60,097 nucleotides of DNA from Brugia malayi (Eukaryota; Nematoda; Chromadorea; Rhabditida; Onchocercidae), in contig NW_025062302.1 of assembly GCF_000002995.4 (NCBI RefSeq), positions 1-60,097 on the forward strand, in the 5' to 3' direction. The position numbers and the translations under genes are program-made. Shown in pieces: positions 11,640-25,800 of the stretch. Numbering within the stretch: position 1 is the stretch's first letter; each line of letters starts with the position of its first letter. Under the pieces are notes generated by a model. It was not told where the DNA came from and searched no databases. It saw only the letters and a program-made list of their open reading frames with translations.

Positions 11640-14625
11640 CACCCTTACTATATATGAAGATCAGGAGAATGGAAATAAAATAGTCAATTAAGTCCAAAAT
11701 ATATTTGTTTTTAAATTAATTACATTTCTTCTGACGTTTTTGGCATTTAATTAAAATAGAATCGAGCGTTTTTAAAAATGTTTTCAACATTAAATCAACA
11801 AAATCTTGGAAATCTTGGAACTTTCCTAATAATCCATTTTTAAATTTGTAATTAAAATTATTTTTAATGCCAAAAAAAATTTTTAATCACTAATAATTGC
11901 AAATTTTTTTTTACTTCAACATTGAAATATTACTCCAAAGTGGATTTTATAAACTTTCTTTTTTGCTTAAATTCTCAAATAACTCCGCCAGAATATATAC
12001 TGGTCAATACGAAACTCTTAGAAACTGTCGAACTTTCTTAATGATCCATATTTAAATGTACAATTAAAATTAAGCATTAAGTTTAAAAAACTCTTGGAAA
12101 CTCCCGAACTTTGCAAATAATCCATATTTAAATCTGCAATTAAAATTAATTTCATGTCAGAAATAAATTAAAATCAGCACTAAAGGCAAATTTCATTAAA
12201 TTTGTACATTAAAAGAATACCTTAAAGTAAATTTTTTTTGCATAAATGGTCAAATACCTCCAACAGAAGATATGAAGATCAGGAAAATGCAAATAATATA
12301 GCCAATAAAGTTCAAAATATGTTTTCAAAGTCAAAAATAAATTAAAATCACTAAATTTGAAATATCCCAAACAGAATGTGTGCAGATCAAGAGCAGTGTA
12401 AATAAAATGATCAATTAAAGTCCAAAATATATTTTATTTTTAAATGAATTAAATTTTTATAACATTGTTGGCACTTACCTGAAACAGAATTTAGCGGATT
12501 TAAAAATTTTTTCTGTATTAAATTAACAAAGACTCTTATCGATTTTAAATCTGCAATTAAAATTAATTTCAATGTCAAAAATAAATTTTATTAAATTTGT
12601 ACATTGAAAGAATACTTTAAAGTGAATTTTATAAACCTTTCTTTTGTCTGAATTGTCAAATATCCCCACAGAATACACGAAGATCAAGGGGAATGCAAGC
12701 AAAAATGATCTATTATGTTCAAAATATATTTATTTTTAATGAATAATATTTTTCTAATATCTTTGGCACCTAATTGAAACAGAATTAAGAAAAACTAAAA
12801 TTTTTTTTAATACTAAATTTATAAAAAACTTCTAAAAATTGTCGAAATTTCTTAAATAACCATGTCTAGAATTGTGACTAAATTTAATTTTAATATTTTA
12901 AAAATAATTGAAATCATTTATAATTGCAAATTCAATTAATTTTTGTATTGAAAGTTTGCTTCAAAGTTGATTTTTAAAAGTTTTTCTTTTGCATAAAATA
13001 TCCAAAATCCTTGACAAGATGTAAGCAGATGAAGTATAATGCAAATAAAAGTAATCAAATAAGTTCAAAATACATTTATTTCAAAATGAATTATATTTCC
13101 CTAACATCTTTGACACATAACTAAACAGAATTTTGAAATATTAAAACTTTTTTTAATATTAAATGTACAAAAACTCCTAAAAATTGTCGAAAATCGTTAA
13201 ATATCCGTATCTGAAACTGTGATCAAAAATTAATTTCAATATTAAAAAATGATTGAAATTAATTATAGTTGCAAATTTTATTAAATTCTGCATTGAAAAA
13301 TCTTTCACATTAAAGTGAATTTTATAAATTTTTTTTGCATAAATTGTCAAATATTCCTAACAGAATACATGAAGATCAAGGGGAATGCAAATAAAATTGT
13401 GAATTAAGTTCAAAATATATTTATTTTTAAATGAATAATATTTTTCTAACATCTTTGGCACTTAATTAAACAGAATTTAACATTTTAAAAATTTTTTCAG
13501 TATTAAATTTTCAAAAACTCTTGGAAACTGTCGAACATTCTTAACGATCCACATTTAAATGAATAATTAAAACTAAGCATTAAGTTAAAAAAACTCCCGG
13601 AAACTCCCGAACTTTCCAAATAATCCATATTTAAATCTGCAATTAAAGTTAATTTCAATACCAAAAATAAATTAAAATCATCACTAATTGCAAATTTTAT
13701 TAAATTTGTACATTGAAAGATTACTTCAGAAAATTCTATAAATTTCCTTTTCTGCAATTATATGTCAAATACCCCAAACAGAATGTGTGCAGATCAAGAG
13801 CAGTGTAAATAAAATGATCAGATAAGTCCAAAATATATTTTATTTTTAAATGAATTAAATTTTTATAACATTGTTGGCACTTAACTGAAACAGAATTTAG
13901 CAGATTTAAAAATTATTTCAGCAATAAATTAACATAAACTCTTGCAAACTGTCGAATTTAAATCTGCAATTAAAATTAATTTCATGTCAGAAATAAATTA
14001 AAATCAGCACTAAAGGCAAATTTCATTAAATTTGTACATTAAAAGAATATCTTAAAGTGAATTTTATAAAGTTTCTTATTTGCATAAATGGTCAAATATC
14101 CCAAACAGAACATATGAAGATCAGGAGAATGCAAATAATATAGCCAATAAAGTTCAAAAGTGAACTTTTCTATTGATCCATATTTAAATCTGCAATTATT
14201 TTCAAAGTCAAAAATAAATTAAAATCACTAAATTTTGTAAAGTTTCTTTTCTCCATAAATTTCAAATATCCCCAAGAGAATGTGTGAAGATCAAGGGGAA
14301 TGCAAATAAAAATAATCAATTAAGTCCAAAATATATTTATTTTTCAATGAATTAAATTTTCATAACATTGTTGGCATTTAATTAAAACACAATTTAGCAT
14401 TTTAAAAATTGTTTCAGCATTAAATTGACAGAAAAGCTCTTGGAAACTGTCGAATTTAAATCTGCAATTAAAATTAATTTCAATATTAAAAATAAATTAA
14501 AATTGGCCTAAAAGCAATTTCCATTAAATTTGTACATTGAAAGAAAACTTTAAAGTGAATTTTATAAACTTTCTTTTTTGCCTTAATTGTCAAATATCCC
14601 TAACAGAATACATGAAGAAGATTGC
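11640..14625. repeat. AT-rich tandem array R1 (about nine diverged units, roughly 300-400 bp)
   Basis: Each unit carries a 'CAGAT/GAAGATCAAG.GGAATGCAAATAAAA' landmark, seen near 11660, 12272, 12385, 12680, 13030, 13371, 13791, 14117 and 14286. This is followed by TCAATTAAGTCCAAAATATAT, a poly-T/ATGAATTAAATTTTTATAACAT block, GGCACTTAATTAAACAGAATTT, CTCTTGGAAACTGTCGAA, TTAAATCTGCAATTAAAATT and ATTAAATTTGTACATTGAAAG. Some units are truncated. There is no open frame of substance. The order of modules matches that of the larger array at 21380-33570. Confidence 0.8.
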
Positions 14626-16218
14626 AAACCCCCGAAATTCAGTTATACTCAGATTATATACAGATTACAATTCAGTTATACCCAGATTATAATTCAGTTT
14701 TACTCAAACACTTAAAAAGTTAAAATTAAAGTATTTTAATTTTTTAGCATAAAAAAGTGGCAAAAAAACATTAAAAATAAAAAATATTAAAATAAAATAT
14801 TAAAAAAAAATAAAAATATATAGTAATGTTCTATCATATTTAAATAGAGAACAAAAAAAAACTTTTTTCATCAAAAAAATATTTATATTAAAATTACTTT
14901 TGCTCATATGTTGCTGTGATTCTCTGATTGAAAAGACAAAATCATTTTAATTGTTTTAAAGTTTTTTTTTATTTCTATTGTTAAATTTATGTTAATTGGT
15001 GAATGATTCTTTTGTAAGAATGCAACTTCTCTAAAACTGTAATTCTATCTCAGAAACAAGATTTCTGTGGCTATTATTAAAAAGCAAATTCAATATTTTT
15101 TTCTGCTTCGTTTAAAAAAAGATGCTCTCAAAGCGTTTGTTTATCATTTATTTATTATTATAAAACTTCATCGATTCTTATTATTACCTTCAATTTACTT
15201 ATGAATCCATTTCATTTCAAAGTGGAAAAAGAGACAATTTATTTTAGATCTATAAAAAAATCTAACTTTTTTCTTGATCATTATTGAAATAATTTCAGAG
15301 CAAAATAAAATACTCACTTTAGCATATAATTTAATAATTTCGATTTAACATTTAACAGGAACAAAATCATACTTTGGAAAAAATAAAAGAAATTAAAAGT
15401 ATTTTTCACAAGCAAAATTGATTCATCAGTTTCTTTTTTCATGTGTATGCATGAATGAATTATCAAATAATTTAAAATAGCTATGGAATATTGTTGTAAT
15501 TCAGTTAAAATTAATTCAATAAATGCAGAATATTTGTTGAATATCGCTGATGCTTTTCAAGTAATTCAAAAATCAAATTTATTATAAGAGCAATCAAAAA
15601 AGAAGGAAGGAAAGGAAGAAATTTTAAATAATAAACAAAATGAGAAAAATGTGCTGATTTTTTTTTAGAATTAATGGATCTAAATTATTTCATTTTTCGT
15701 ATAAAAATTTTTTATCAATTGAAATTTCTTTCTTTATTTTTTTATATCCTAAAAAAAAGGATAAGTAAGCAAAAAGCTTTCCATTATTGATAACATTTTG
15801 AAATACCGAAATGGAGAGATTAAAATTGGGAAATTATTACCGATTGTAAATTATTGTAATCTAAAATTGAACAGACAGATCTTTCAGTAACTTACTTGTA
15901 ATAACAGATAATACATTATTTTTTTTCTTTTTTTAAATTATAGCAAATATTTTTTCTCTTGCTTTTTTCTTTTAAATTTTAACAAACCTTTTCAACTACT
16001 TTTTCTTCCTCATTTTCAATTCGATTTTAACTGAAATTTCAATTATTTTTATAATGCACTGCAGATAGGTAAATAATTGATTGCTAACATTAAACATTTT
16101 AAAGACTGGTTCATTGTATAGTTATATTATTTGTTGAATTTCTTTTCCATTTATTTAAATACTTTATGCTTTTTCCTTCTGGTATTTTCCTTTATTTCAA
16201 ACAGTGTATAAAGCAAGG

Positions 16219-16257
<39 letters not shown>

Positions 16258-19200
16258 GATGAAAATAGTAAAAGACAATCTTTTTTTAAATTTATGAAAC
16301 ATTTGAAAATTTTGCACAATTTTATTTATATTTTTTTTTCTTGGTAAGTTTTTTTATTAATATAATTTTACTGGGCGAAGAAAAAAGAAGGAAAAAGAAT
16401 AAGGAATAAGCGACTGTTTTGGCAAAAATTGTTTATTTGCGATAATTAATTTATCGTTGATTAATTGGTGCAATAATTTTAATATTTTTCATGTCTTCGT
16501 TTTTTTTTTTTTTTTTTTTTTTTCGTTAGAAGAATTAAAATAGGCAATTGGGAGAAATGAATATGAACTATATTATTAGATTAATGATATTATTATTGCT
16601 TGCTACGATGTGCCACCTGTTTACATTGGGAATCAAATGATCAATTGAATAATTTTCACCCCTTTACAAAATTTATCACGAAATGGAACAGAGGATTACT
16701 GTAATTTGTATGAGGAATAAACAAATATTTCAAAATGTCATGATATGGTTGATTATTTCATTTACTGATTATTTATTATTAATTATCTCATCTGTTAATT
16801 ATATGCTACTCTTATCATTTCATTTGCTGAATTTCACTTCTTGATTTAAAATTAAATTGAAAAAAAAATGAGAATAATTTTAATTAAATATGGTAAATGT
16901 GCAGTTATTATATATGTACAAAAAGGATTAAATTATTACAGTTTGAAAATGGAACAATTGCTATTGTCAAACATACAATTCATTTCGGCTGACTGATTAA
17001 CAACATTCTTAATAATTTCAAAAGATTTTTAATTTAAAGTGACATATCTTAATAAGTACCAGAAAAATTACTTATGAGGCCATCCTATCATCTGTGGTCA
17101 TCAATATCAATTATAATTTCTTAATTATTTTTCTTTCATCTATGCCATCATTATTATTTAAAATTTAAATAACTTTACTAAAACGAAAGGTCATCTTAAC
17201 TTCCTTAATATTCTAATAGAGAGATAAATTACGTATTTAATTTATTTTTGTCATATTTATTGCAAATGTCAGTTCCGTCGGTTAAATCTTAAAATTTGAA
17301 GTCGAAAATTTTAAATATATGTAATATTTTATTAACCCATTAACCGATTGATTGGTTGCTATGTAAAATATATTAATGAATATTTTTTTTGTTATAAGAT
17401 CCTTTTTTGAATCAGATTTATCTATCACAAAATTTGATCAGATATTTACATTTGATCGAAAAATTTAATGTCAAATTGTTAAGTGTATTATGTATCACTT
17501 TCACTTTGTGGTCATTACGAGACAGAAATGTTATACAAGTATACACATATACACCCAGTAGTAGTTAAAAAAGATTGTGTGTAATGTATATTTGGCTTGA
17601 ATGTGATACTGGCACTTGAAATGACTCCTAAACAGATACTTGAACTTGGCCTAAATTGTCGTCAAATTTGGGATTCAGTCTGAACATAACTTGTGGCTTA
17701 GAGTCGAATTGAACTTTCGTATATTCAAGAACTTACCTTATTTGTCATTGTAGTTGATGTAGACTGATGCGTTTTTTTGTTATTTTTCCTTTTTTTGAAT
17801 CAGATTTATCTATCACAAAAATTAGATCCATTTTAACGAATGATAGATCTATTATAACGATTTTATTTGCTAACACCACAATATATAGGTATTAATTTAA
17901 GCAACAATACTGATAATTTCGTGAAGTATTTAATAAATTAATGGGGAAGTAAACTGAATGGTTAGTGAGAGAGTGCAACCGAATTGTAGCTTACTGATAA
18001 AGAAAAACTGGTAAAAACTGATCAAGACAAATCTTTATACAGTGGTCATTGACTTGCAACAACAGCATGATTATTAAGTAAGGAACTATTAGATAACTTT
18101 GCTCTTCATATTGAAAGAGTTCTAATATTGTAGCTTCCCAAAGGTTGGCTATCAGTTTATAAGAATATTTTGACATTGTAAATACATTTGATTTGGAACA
18201 TAGGAGTAATTTTTAACATATTAAATAATGCACCTTTTATTATCAGATGAAAATGTCTAGAAAGTAGATAAGCTCAACTACAATAGAAAGATGAGTGTTG
18301 GAATGATTGCTTACATAAAGTATAATTTGAAACAGTTTTACATTTCTAATGTTCAATTAAAACGAATTTTAGCCTTATATTATGAATTAATATAATTTTA
18401 TTTAATATATTTTTTAAGTTATTTAAAAAGTTATTTTGTAAGTTAAGTTATTTAAAAGTTCGCGAGATTGTTTTGAGATATAAATTGGTACTTGAAAATG
18501 TAGATGGGAAGTTATAAATTTCTGTTACTATAAAAATAATAAATAGATAATAAATAATTGTCACGGATTTTAATATCGATATATCGAGAAGCACTAAATA
18601 AATGTTAATGATGCTTAATATAGCAATCCATTGATGTCTTTTACAATTTATCGTAATGGTTTAACTGACCTTTGATTTTATATTAATTCACATACTATGA
18701 GCATCTATCTTGTAATGTCTATTGTAATTACAGTAGCTACACATCATGTTGTCTAGACAACCCATTGTACTTACCTTTGTGATATCCATTGTAAAACCTA
18801 TTGTTAAAGTAACTCATTACTATGTCTAGACAATTTATCCTTTGTACGAAAATGTCTAATTATAAACCACTCCCACATCTTAACACATATAATGTAAGAT
18901 ATGATTGTTACAATGTATAAGGGTTACCTTGTTAAAAAATTTTAGTGTGTGTAATTTGTTGCCAAGAACCAGACGAGTTCAATTTCAATTGTCCTCTATC
19001 AATGTATTGTCCTATTACTTGTGCTAATAAAGGAAATGTTATATTTCTCTGTTATTTTACGTATTTACATCTGCATCCAGCAAATCTCTTTGCCATCAAA
19101 AACCTCTCTCAATTAGTTATAAATTGCAAGTAGATTCTCAATAATAGCTCGCATGATAAGGATTTTTTGGAAGCAGAAGCAATTTTTTGCTTCTTAAACC

Positions 19201-20756
19201 ATTTTTCTGATAAATAACATTGCAGTATTATTTTCGATAATATGACAAGAACTCTTCAGAGTTTCTGAACTACTCAACATAGCACCGATATATCTTTTCC
19301 ACTAGTAATCATTTATAATAGAACATTGTGATATGAAAATAGTCTAATGAAAGTGTTTGGTATCTATCATTCAATTTTCAAAGTTCAGAGGCGAATGTAA
19401 ATAGAATGCCGTTGTGACGTTTCTATTTACATTGAAATTACTGTTGGTATCGGTGAAATAATTCAACTCAGTTTAAGCTTAATTACTCCTACAAACGTCT
19501 TAATGTCCCAGAATTTGAAATTCATCTATTTACCTTGTTTTCATTTGAGCTAGTAGTAATTTTATCGTCGTAGCTTTGCGAAGTGTAATGAGTTTATGAT
19601 AAGCAGTCGAAATAGCTGCGCTGATATTTTATTAACACTGAAGCTTTTTTAATGCTATTAACCTGCTTGTATTGTTTTCCACAATTACTCACTTTTTGAT
19701 ATTGCAATTAAAAAGTCCTAAATATTGTATTATTATTACTTTTAGACAATGGGAATAGTGATAATGATTGTGTTAAATACTGAAAGTCTACCATTTCAAA
19801 TAGTTTCAAATAGTGAAGGTATTTTACAATGCTGTATTTGCTTGGTTCGTATATTATCTTTAAAACCTCGTTTATACTCCTTTTTACCACACTGAAAGTT
19901 TTAGAGATAAAATAACTAATATTTTCTCCTTTTTCATTTCTTTCTTACTGTATTTTATATATGGACTGACAATTTTCATGATGGTGAACATTCTTAAAAT
20001 CAAGTGAGTTATTATTCTTAAAGTGAAATGAGTTATTAAATTTAAAAGGAAGAAACGGTTGAAGTAGCCTCTCTATCTGCGGTGGATACAACGTCAATCA
20101 AAAATGCAGGAACACATAAGGTGATTTTTTAAAAAATTTTGAGATGAAACTGAAGTTTCAAAACCGTCATTTTTGAAAACAAATAGTAATAAAAAACAGT
20201 TGAATAAACTTTTGAAAGGCTGGTGTTGCAATCGGGCCGCTCATTATTTTGAATGATAAATCTATTATCTCGTCAGATGAATTGTTCTGTTGTGTTATCT
20301 CATCATTGTGATCACGAAGGTTCATAATATTATATTACAGGTCGCTTTATATCCCTTCAACTTTTCTCTTTGTATGTAAATTTCCCTAAACATTTACAGT
20401 AAAATCTTTGTTGAACTTAACTGTTTAACATAAAGTTTAACATAAAAATAACATAAAGTATGCAAATAAAAGTGCCATCTGCTTTCGAAGTAATGCAGTG
20501 TCAGTTCAAATGGATTGGGTGCTGGCTGTTTTCATTTATCGAACTTTATCGATTGCTTCCATGAGCGATCAGTTACTTTTTGACATTTACCCAAGACTAG
20601 ATAAAAGTAAAATTGGCATTATTTCAGCCAAGTATATTTATTATTGAAATCAACAATTATGTACAAATACGTACAAAGTTCTTGATAAATATTTCATGAG
20701 CCTTAATTTGTGTGATAGATTTATTGCAGTAAAAGAATTTAACTTCAAGCTACAAA
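14626..20756. other. AT-rich stretch, no gene supported
   Basis: About 6 kb of very AT-rich sequence without a credible gene. It holds a short tandem of CAGATTATA/TTCAGTTATA units (14638-14703), a (GA)n microsatellite of about 32 bp (16219-16250), a long poly-T (about 16500-16523), and a 34-bp sequence (CCTTTTTTGAATCAGATTTA...) present at about 17400 and again at about 17789. It also has a perfect 14-bp palindrome with a second related half at about 18748-18835, and a 13-bp inverted repeat at 19394-19433. Reading frames of about 60 codons, including 18945-19133, have no recognisable motif. Confidence 0.7.
16219..16250. repeat. (GA)n microsatellite
   Basis: A run of AGAGAG units of about 32 bp sits in otherwise AT-rich sequence. 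Confidence 0.95.
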
Positions 20757-21358
20757 ATGGATGGCACTATCAAAGGCAGATGCTGGATTAGAATCGATCC
20801 ATATTATCGAACAGCCATGCTAGATGAGCATGGAGTATGTAGAAAAATTTGTAAGAAATCAAGTAAAGAACTGAAAATACTTGAATCTATATTCTGTAAA
20901 AAGAAAGCAGTGACACAGATTAAATACGATTTCTCGGTGAGTTTTCCATTGCATCCAAATATCTTCCTTCGTTTAGGTGAGAACTGCACCTGGAGCCTTT
21001 CTTTGTATCCGTTATTCTTTGATGGATGTAAACATTCTCAGAATTTTTCCCATCACTCTGTTATTCTTTATTCCTTCTAGTATTTTCATTTTATTATTTA
21101 GGAAGATTCACAGTGCATGATATTTTCTTTCATTTTCTTCTCACAGCATTTTTGAGGTTAATTTCTTCATTTCAAAAGTCGAAATATAAGTGTTGCTTCA
21201 GACTAGAAATTGTTCGCAAACATTCAGACAACATCAGCTGTGCCTTATTGAAAACATTAGCTACGATAATTCATCAGACGCTTTTTCCGTGCGACTTAAA
21301 CTTTATCGATGTCGAGAAATGCAAACTATGTAAAAAGGAAAAAATACAATTGTGTTAA
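20757..21358 (+). CDS. Hypothetical two-exon gene (low confidence)
   Basis: An ATG in the context CAAAATGG at 20757 opens a frame reaching a possible donor TTTAG|GTGAGA with the last exon base at 20976 (phase 1). A strong acceptor, TTTTCTTCTCACAG, lets the second exon begin at 21147, and the frame then stays open to a TAA at 21356-21358, giving about 144 residues. A second possible donor (CTCG|GTGAGT at 20936/20937) does not fit the phase of exon 2. The predicted protein is basic and cysteine-rich (a CKLC pair near the C-terminus) and has no motif I recognise. A TTTATTGCAG about 27 bases before the ATG could serve as a trans-splice acceptor. Codon use and length are only mildly better than the surrounding noise, so this may not be a gene. 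Confidence 0.3.
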
Positions 21359-22817
21359 CTTACCAATTTAACTTACAATTGGAGTGAAGTTCTTACAAAA
21401 TTCTTACAAATTATAGCATTTTCACAAAAAGCAATTTTAAATTTGAATTAAAATTAGCATTAATTGTAAAAATGAATTAGATCTATGACTAATTAAAAAT
21501 TTTATTATTTTCACAAGTGAAACTTTAATCAAAACTCAATTCTTAAAGTTTATTTAATTATTTATGCTGATCAAATGACCACAATGTATGTGACCAGTAC
21601 CCATGCAACGCTTATAAATTAATCAATTAAGTTCAAAATATCTATTTTTTTTTAAAGAATTGATATTTATAAATATTTTAACATTTAATTAAATTAAATT
21701 TTGACAATTCCGGCATTTATTTCATAGTTTAATATACCAAAACTTTCAAAAATTATACAATTTTCATAAATTATGGTATTTAAATTTGGAAAAAAAATTA
21801 ATTATAATTGTAAGAATGAAATAAACCCATGACAAATAAAGATTTTAATTAATTTTGCTAATAAAATATCGATTAAAAGTTAATTATTAAAGCTTATTTT
21901 ATTATTAATGTTGGTCAAATGACTACACCGTAAATAACCAGTACTATGGAACGCTCATAAATTAATCAACTAAGCTCAAATTATCTATTTTTTTTTAAAA
22001 GAATTGATATTTATAATATTTTAACATTTAATTAAAATAAATTTTGACAATACAGGGATTCATCTTACTGTTTAATATACAAAACTCTAATTAATCATTA
22101 AATTTTCACAGAATTTGATATTTAAATTTGAAATAAAAATTAATTTGAATTGTAGGAATGAATTAAAACCGTGATAAATTAAAAATTTAATCAATTTCGC
22201 TAGTCGAATATTGATTGAAACTTAATTTTTAAAGTTTATTTAGTTATTTATGCTGATCAAATGAGCAACCGTAAATGACCAGTACCTATGCAATGCATAT
22301 AAATTGATCAATTAAGCTCGAAATATCCAACTTTTTTTAATGAATATATATTTTTTAACAGTTTTAACATTTAATTAAAGTAAAATTTGATATTACTAGG
22401 AATTATAGAAAAAAAGTGATTTTAATTGATATTTTTAATTTTTAATTGATATTTTTTTTTTTTAATTGATATTTTTAATAATAATTGATATTTTTAAAAA
22501 CAAACAAAAACTAATTTTAGCTGCAGAAATGAATTAAATCTACGACAAATTAAAAATCTTATTAATTTCACCTCTCAAATATTAAAAAAAAAACTTAGTT
22601 ATTAAAGTTTATTCTCTTATTACGTATGCAACGCATAAAATTAAATAACTGAGTTCAAAATAACTAATTTTTTTAAGGAATTGATATTTTTAATAGTTTT
22701 AACATTTAATTCAAATCAAAATTGAAAAGAACTAGAGATTTCTTCTCCCTTTAATATACAAAAGCTCTTGCAAATTATAAAATTTTCACCAAAATCAATT
22801 TTTAGATTTGAAATAAT

Positions 22818-22866
22818 GCTTAAGCCTAAGCCTAAATATACCCTAAGCCTAAGCCTAAGCCTAAGC
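22818..22866 (-). repeat. Telomeric tract inside an R2 unit
   Basis: GCTTAAGCCTAAGCCTAAATATACC is followed by four further CCTAAG units. It sits after the TTTAGATTTGAAATAAT module of the R2 unit, in the same orientation as the main telomere. Confidence 0.9.
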
Positions 22867-25800
22867 ATTTTTTTATTATTTAAGATGTCAAATGACCACA
22901 ATGTATGTGACCAGTTCCCGCACTATGCGTATAAAATAATCAATTTTTTTTTTCATTAAATGATATTTTTTAATAGTTTTAACATCCTTTGAAATTAAAT
23001 TTTGATAATAGTAGGACTTCGTATCTATTTTAGTATGAAAATACCCGTACAAATTATGGGATTTTTATAAATGTATTATTTAAATTTGAAATATAAATTA
23101 ATTTTAATTGTAAGAATGAATTAAAACCGTGATAAATTAAAAATTTAATCAATTTTGCTAATCAAATATTGATAAAAACTTAATTTGCAAAGTTTATTTA
23201 ATTATTTATGCTGATCAAATGACCACGATGTTGTAACCAGTATCTATGCAACGCTTATAAATTAATCAATTAAGTTCAAAATATCTATTTGTTTTAAGGA
23301 ATTGAAATTTTTCAATATTTTATCATTTAATTAAAGTAAATTTTTGGTATTATTAGAATTTATTTTATAGTTTTTTTTAATAGTTTTAACATCCTTTGAA
23401 ATTAAATTTTGATAATAGTAGAACTTCTTAACTAGTTTTATATGCAAATACCCGTATAAATTATGGGATTTTTGTAAATGTATTATTTAAATTTGAAATA
23501 TAAATTAATTTCAATTGTAAGAATGAATTAAAATCGTGAAAAATTAAAAATTTGATTAATTTTGCTAATAAAATATTGATTAAAACTTAATTTCTAAAGT
23601 TTATTTTATTATTATTGCTGGTCAAATGTCCACGATTTGTGTTACCGGTACCTATGCAACGCATAAAATTCAATCAATTAATTCAATTCAACTTCTTATC
23701 AATAACTTTCTGTATAAATTAATTAAATTTAAATTATGAGAATTTTTTAGTTACACTTGACATACAATTAGTTTTTCCATTGAATCAATCACACAATGTA
23801 TTTAATATTGCATTTTTTTTTTTAATTTTATTATTTTTTGAAAAATAATTGCAACATTCTATCCTAATTTCCATTTCATAATTTGTATTTATACCAATTT
23901 AATTCTAATTTAATTAATGAAGTATTAGTATTCTTTGAATTATTTCCATAGTTTATTATTTGTATTAATTTTTCTGTTTCTGTTTCTCTTTTTATTTGAT
24001 ATAGCAATATTAATAAATTTCACAAAATTTCAACTTAAAATATTGCAATTAAACTTTGTTAAGTCAAAAAAATAAATAAAGTAATAGCTGAATAACATAA
24101 ATCTTTCGAATTTTGGTTTTTTTTATTAAATGATTTTTTTTAATACTTTTAATATCATTTGAAATTAAATTTTGAGAATAGTAGGACTTCTTACCCAGTT
24201 TAGTATGCAAATACCCGTACAAATTATGGGATTTTTATAAATGTGTTATTTAAATTCGAAATATAAATTAATTTTAATTGTAAGAATGAATTAAAATCGT
24301 GAAAAATTAAAAATTTAAATAATTTCTAAACTTGATTTTATTATTTTTGCTGGTCAAATGACCACTATGTATGCGACCAGTACCTATGCAATGCACACAA
24401 ATTAATCAATTAAGTTCAAAATATCCATTTTTTTTTTTTTAATTAATTAAAATTTTTCAAAATTTTAACATTTATTTAAAACTAGCTTTTGATATTTACC
24501 ACAATTTATTTTGTAGATTAATATGCAAAATTCTAGTAAATTAATGAATTTTCATAAAATTTGACACTTAAATTTGAAATAAAAATTAACTTCAATTGTA
24601 AGAATGAATTAAAACCCTGATAAATTAAAAATTTAATCAATCCCGCTAGTCGAATATTGATTGAAACTTAATTATTAAAGTTTATTTAGTTATTTATGCT
24701 GATCAAATGAGCAACCGTAGATGACCAGCACCTGTGCAATGCATACAAATTAATCAAATAAGTTCAAAATAACCATTTTTTTTCAATGAATTGATATTTT
24801 TCAATATTTTAACATTTATTTAAAACTAGTTTTTGATATTTACTACTATTTATTTTGTAGATTAATATGCAAAATTCTAATAAATTAATGAATTTTCATA
24901 AAATTTGACGCTTAAATTTGAAATAAAAATTAATTTCAATTGTAAGAATTATTTAGAACAGTGGCAAATTAAAAATTTAATTAATTTTGCTTCTAAAATA
25001 TCATTCAGAACTCAATTTCTAAACTTGATTTTATTATTTTTGCTGGTCAAATGACCACTATGTATGCGACCAGTACCTATACAATGCACACAAATTAATC
25101 AATTAAGTTCAAAATATCCATTTTTTTTTTTTTAATTAATTGATATTTTTCAAAATTTTAACATTTATTTAAAACTAGCTTTTGATATTTACCACAATTT
25201 ATTTTGTAGATTAATATGCAAAATTCTAGTAAATTAATGAATTTTCATAAAATTTAAATTTTAAATTTGAAATAAAAATTAATTTTAATTGTAAAAATAA
25301 ATTAGAACCGTGACAAACTAAAAATTTAATCAATTTCGCTAATCAAATATTGATTAAAACTTAATTATTAAAGCTTATTTTATTATTTATGTTGCCAATT
25401 GACACATCGTAAATGACCAGTACTTATGCAACGCTTATAAATTAATCAATTAAGCTCAAAATATCAATTTGTTTTAAGGAATTGATATTTTTAAATATTT
25501 TAGCATTTAATTAAAATGATTTTTTGATATTGCTAGAATTTATTTTATAGTTTAATATACAAAACCCTAACAAATTATTGAATATTCATAAAATTTGATA
25601 TTTAGATTTGAAGTAAAAATTAATTTCAATTGTAAGAATGAGTTAGAACAGTGGCAAGTTAAAAATTTAAATAATTTTGCAAATTAAACATTGTTTAAAA
25701 CCTAATTTTGAATGATTATTTAATTATTTATGCCGATCAAATGACCAGTCGTAAATAACCAGTACCTATGCAATGCATATAAATCGATCAATTAAGTTCA

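Noticed and set aside
18945..19133. Cys-rich 62-codon frame (CVICCQEPDEF...)
   Set aside because: The first codon is a non-ATG start, there is no signal peptide or splice partner, and no family is recognised.
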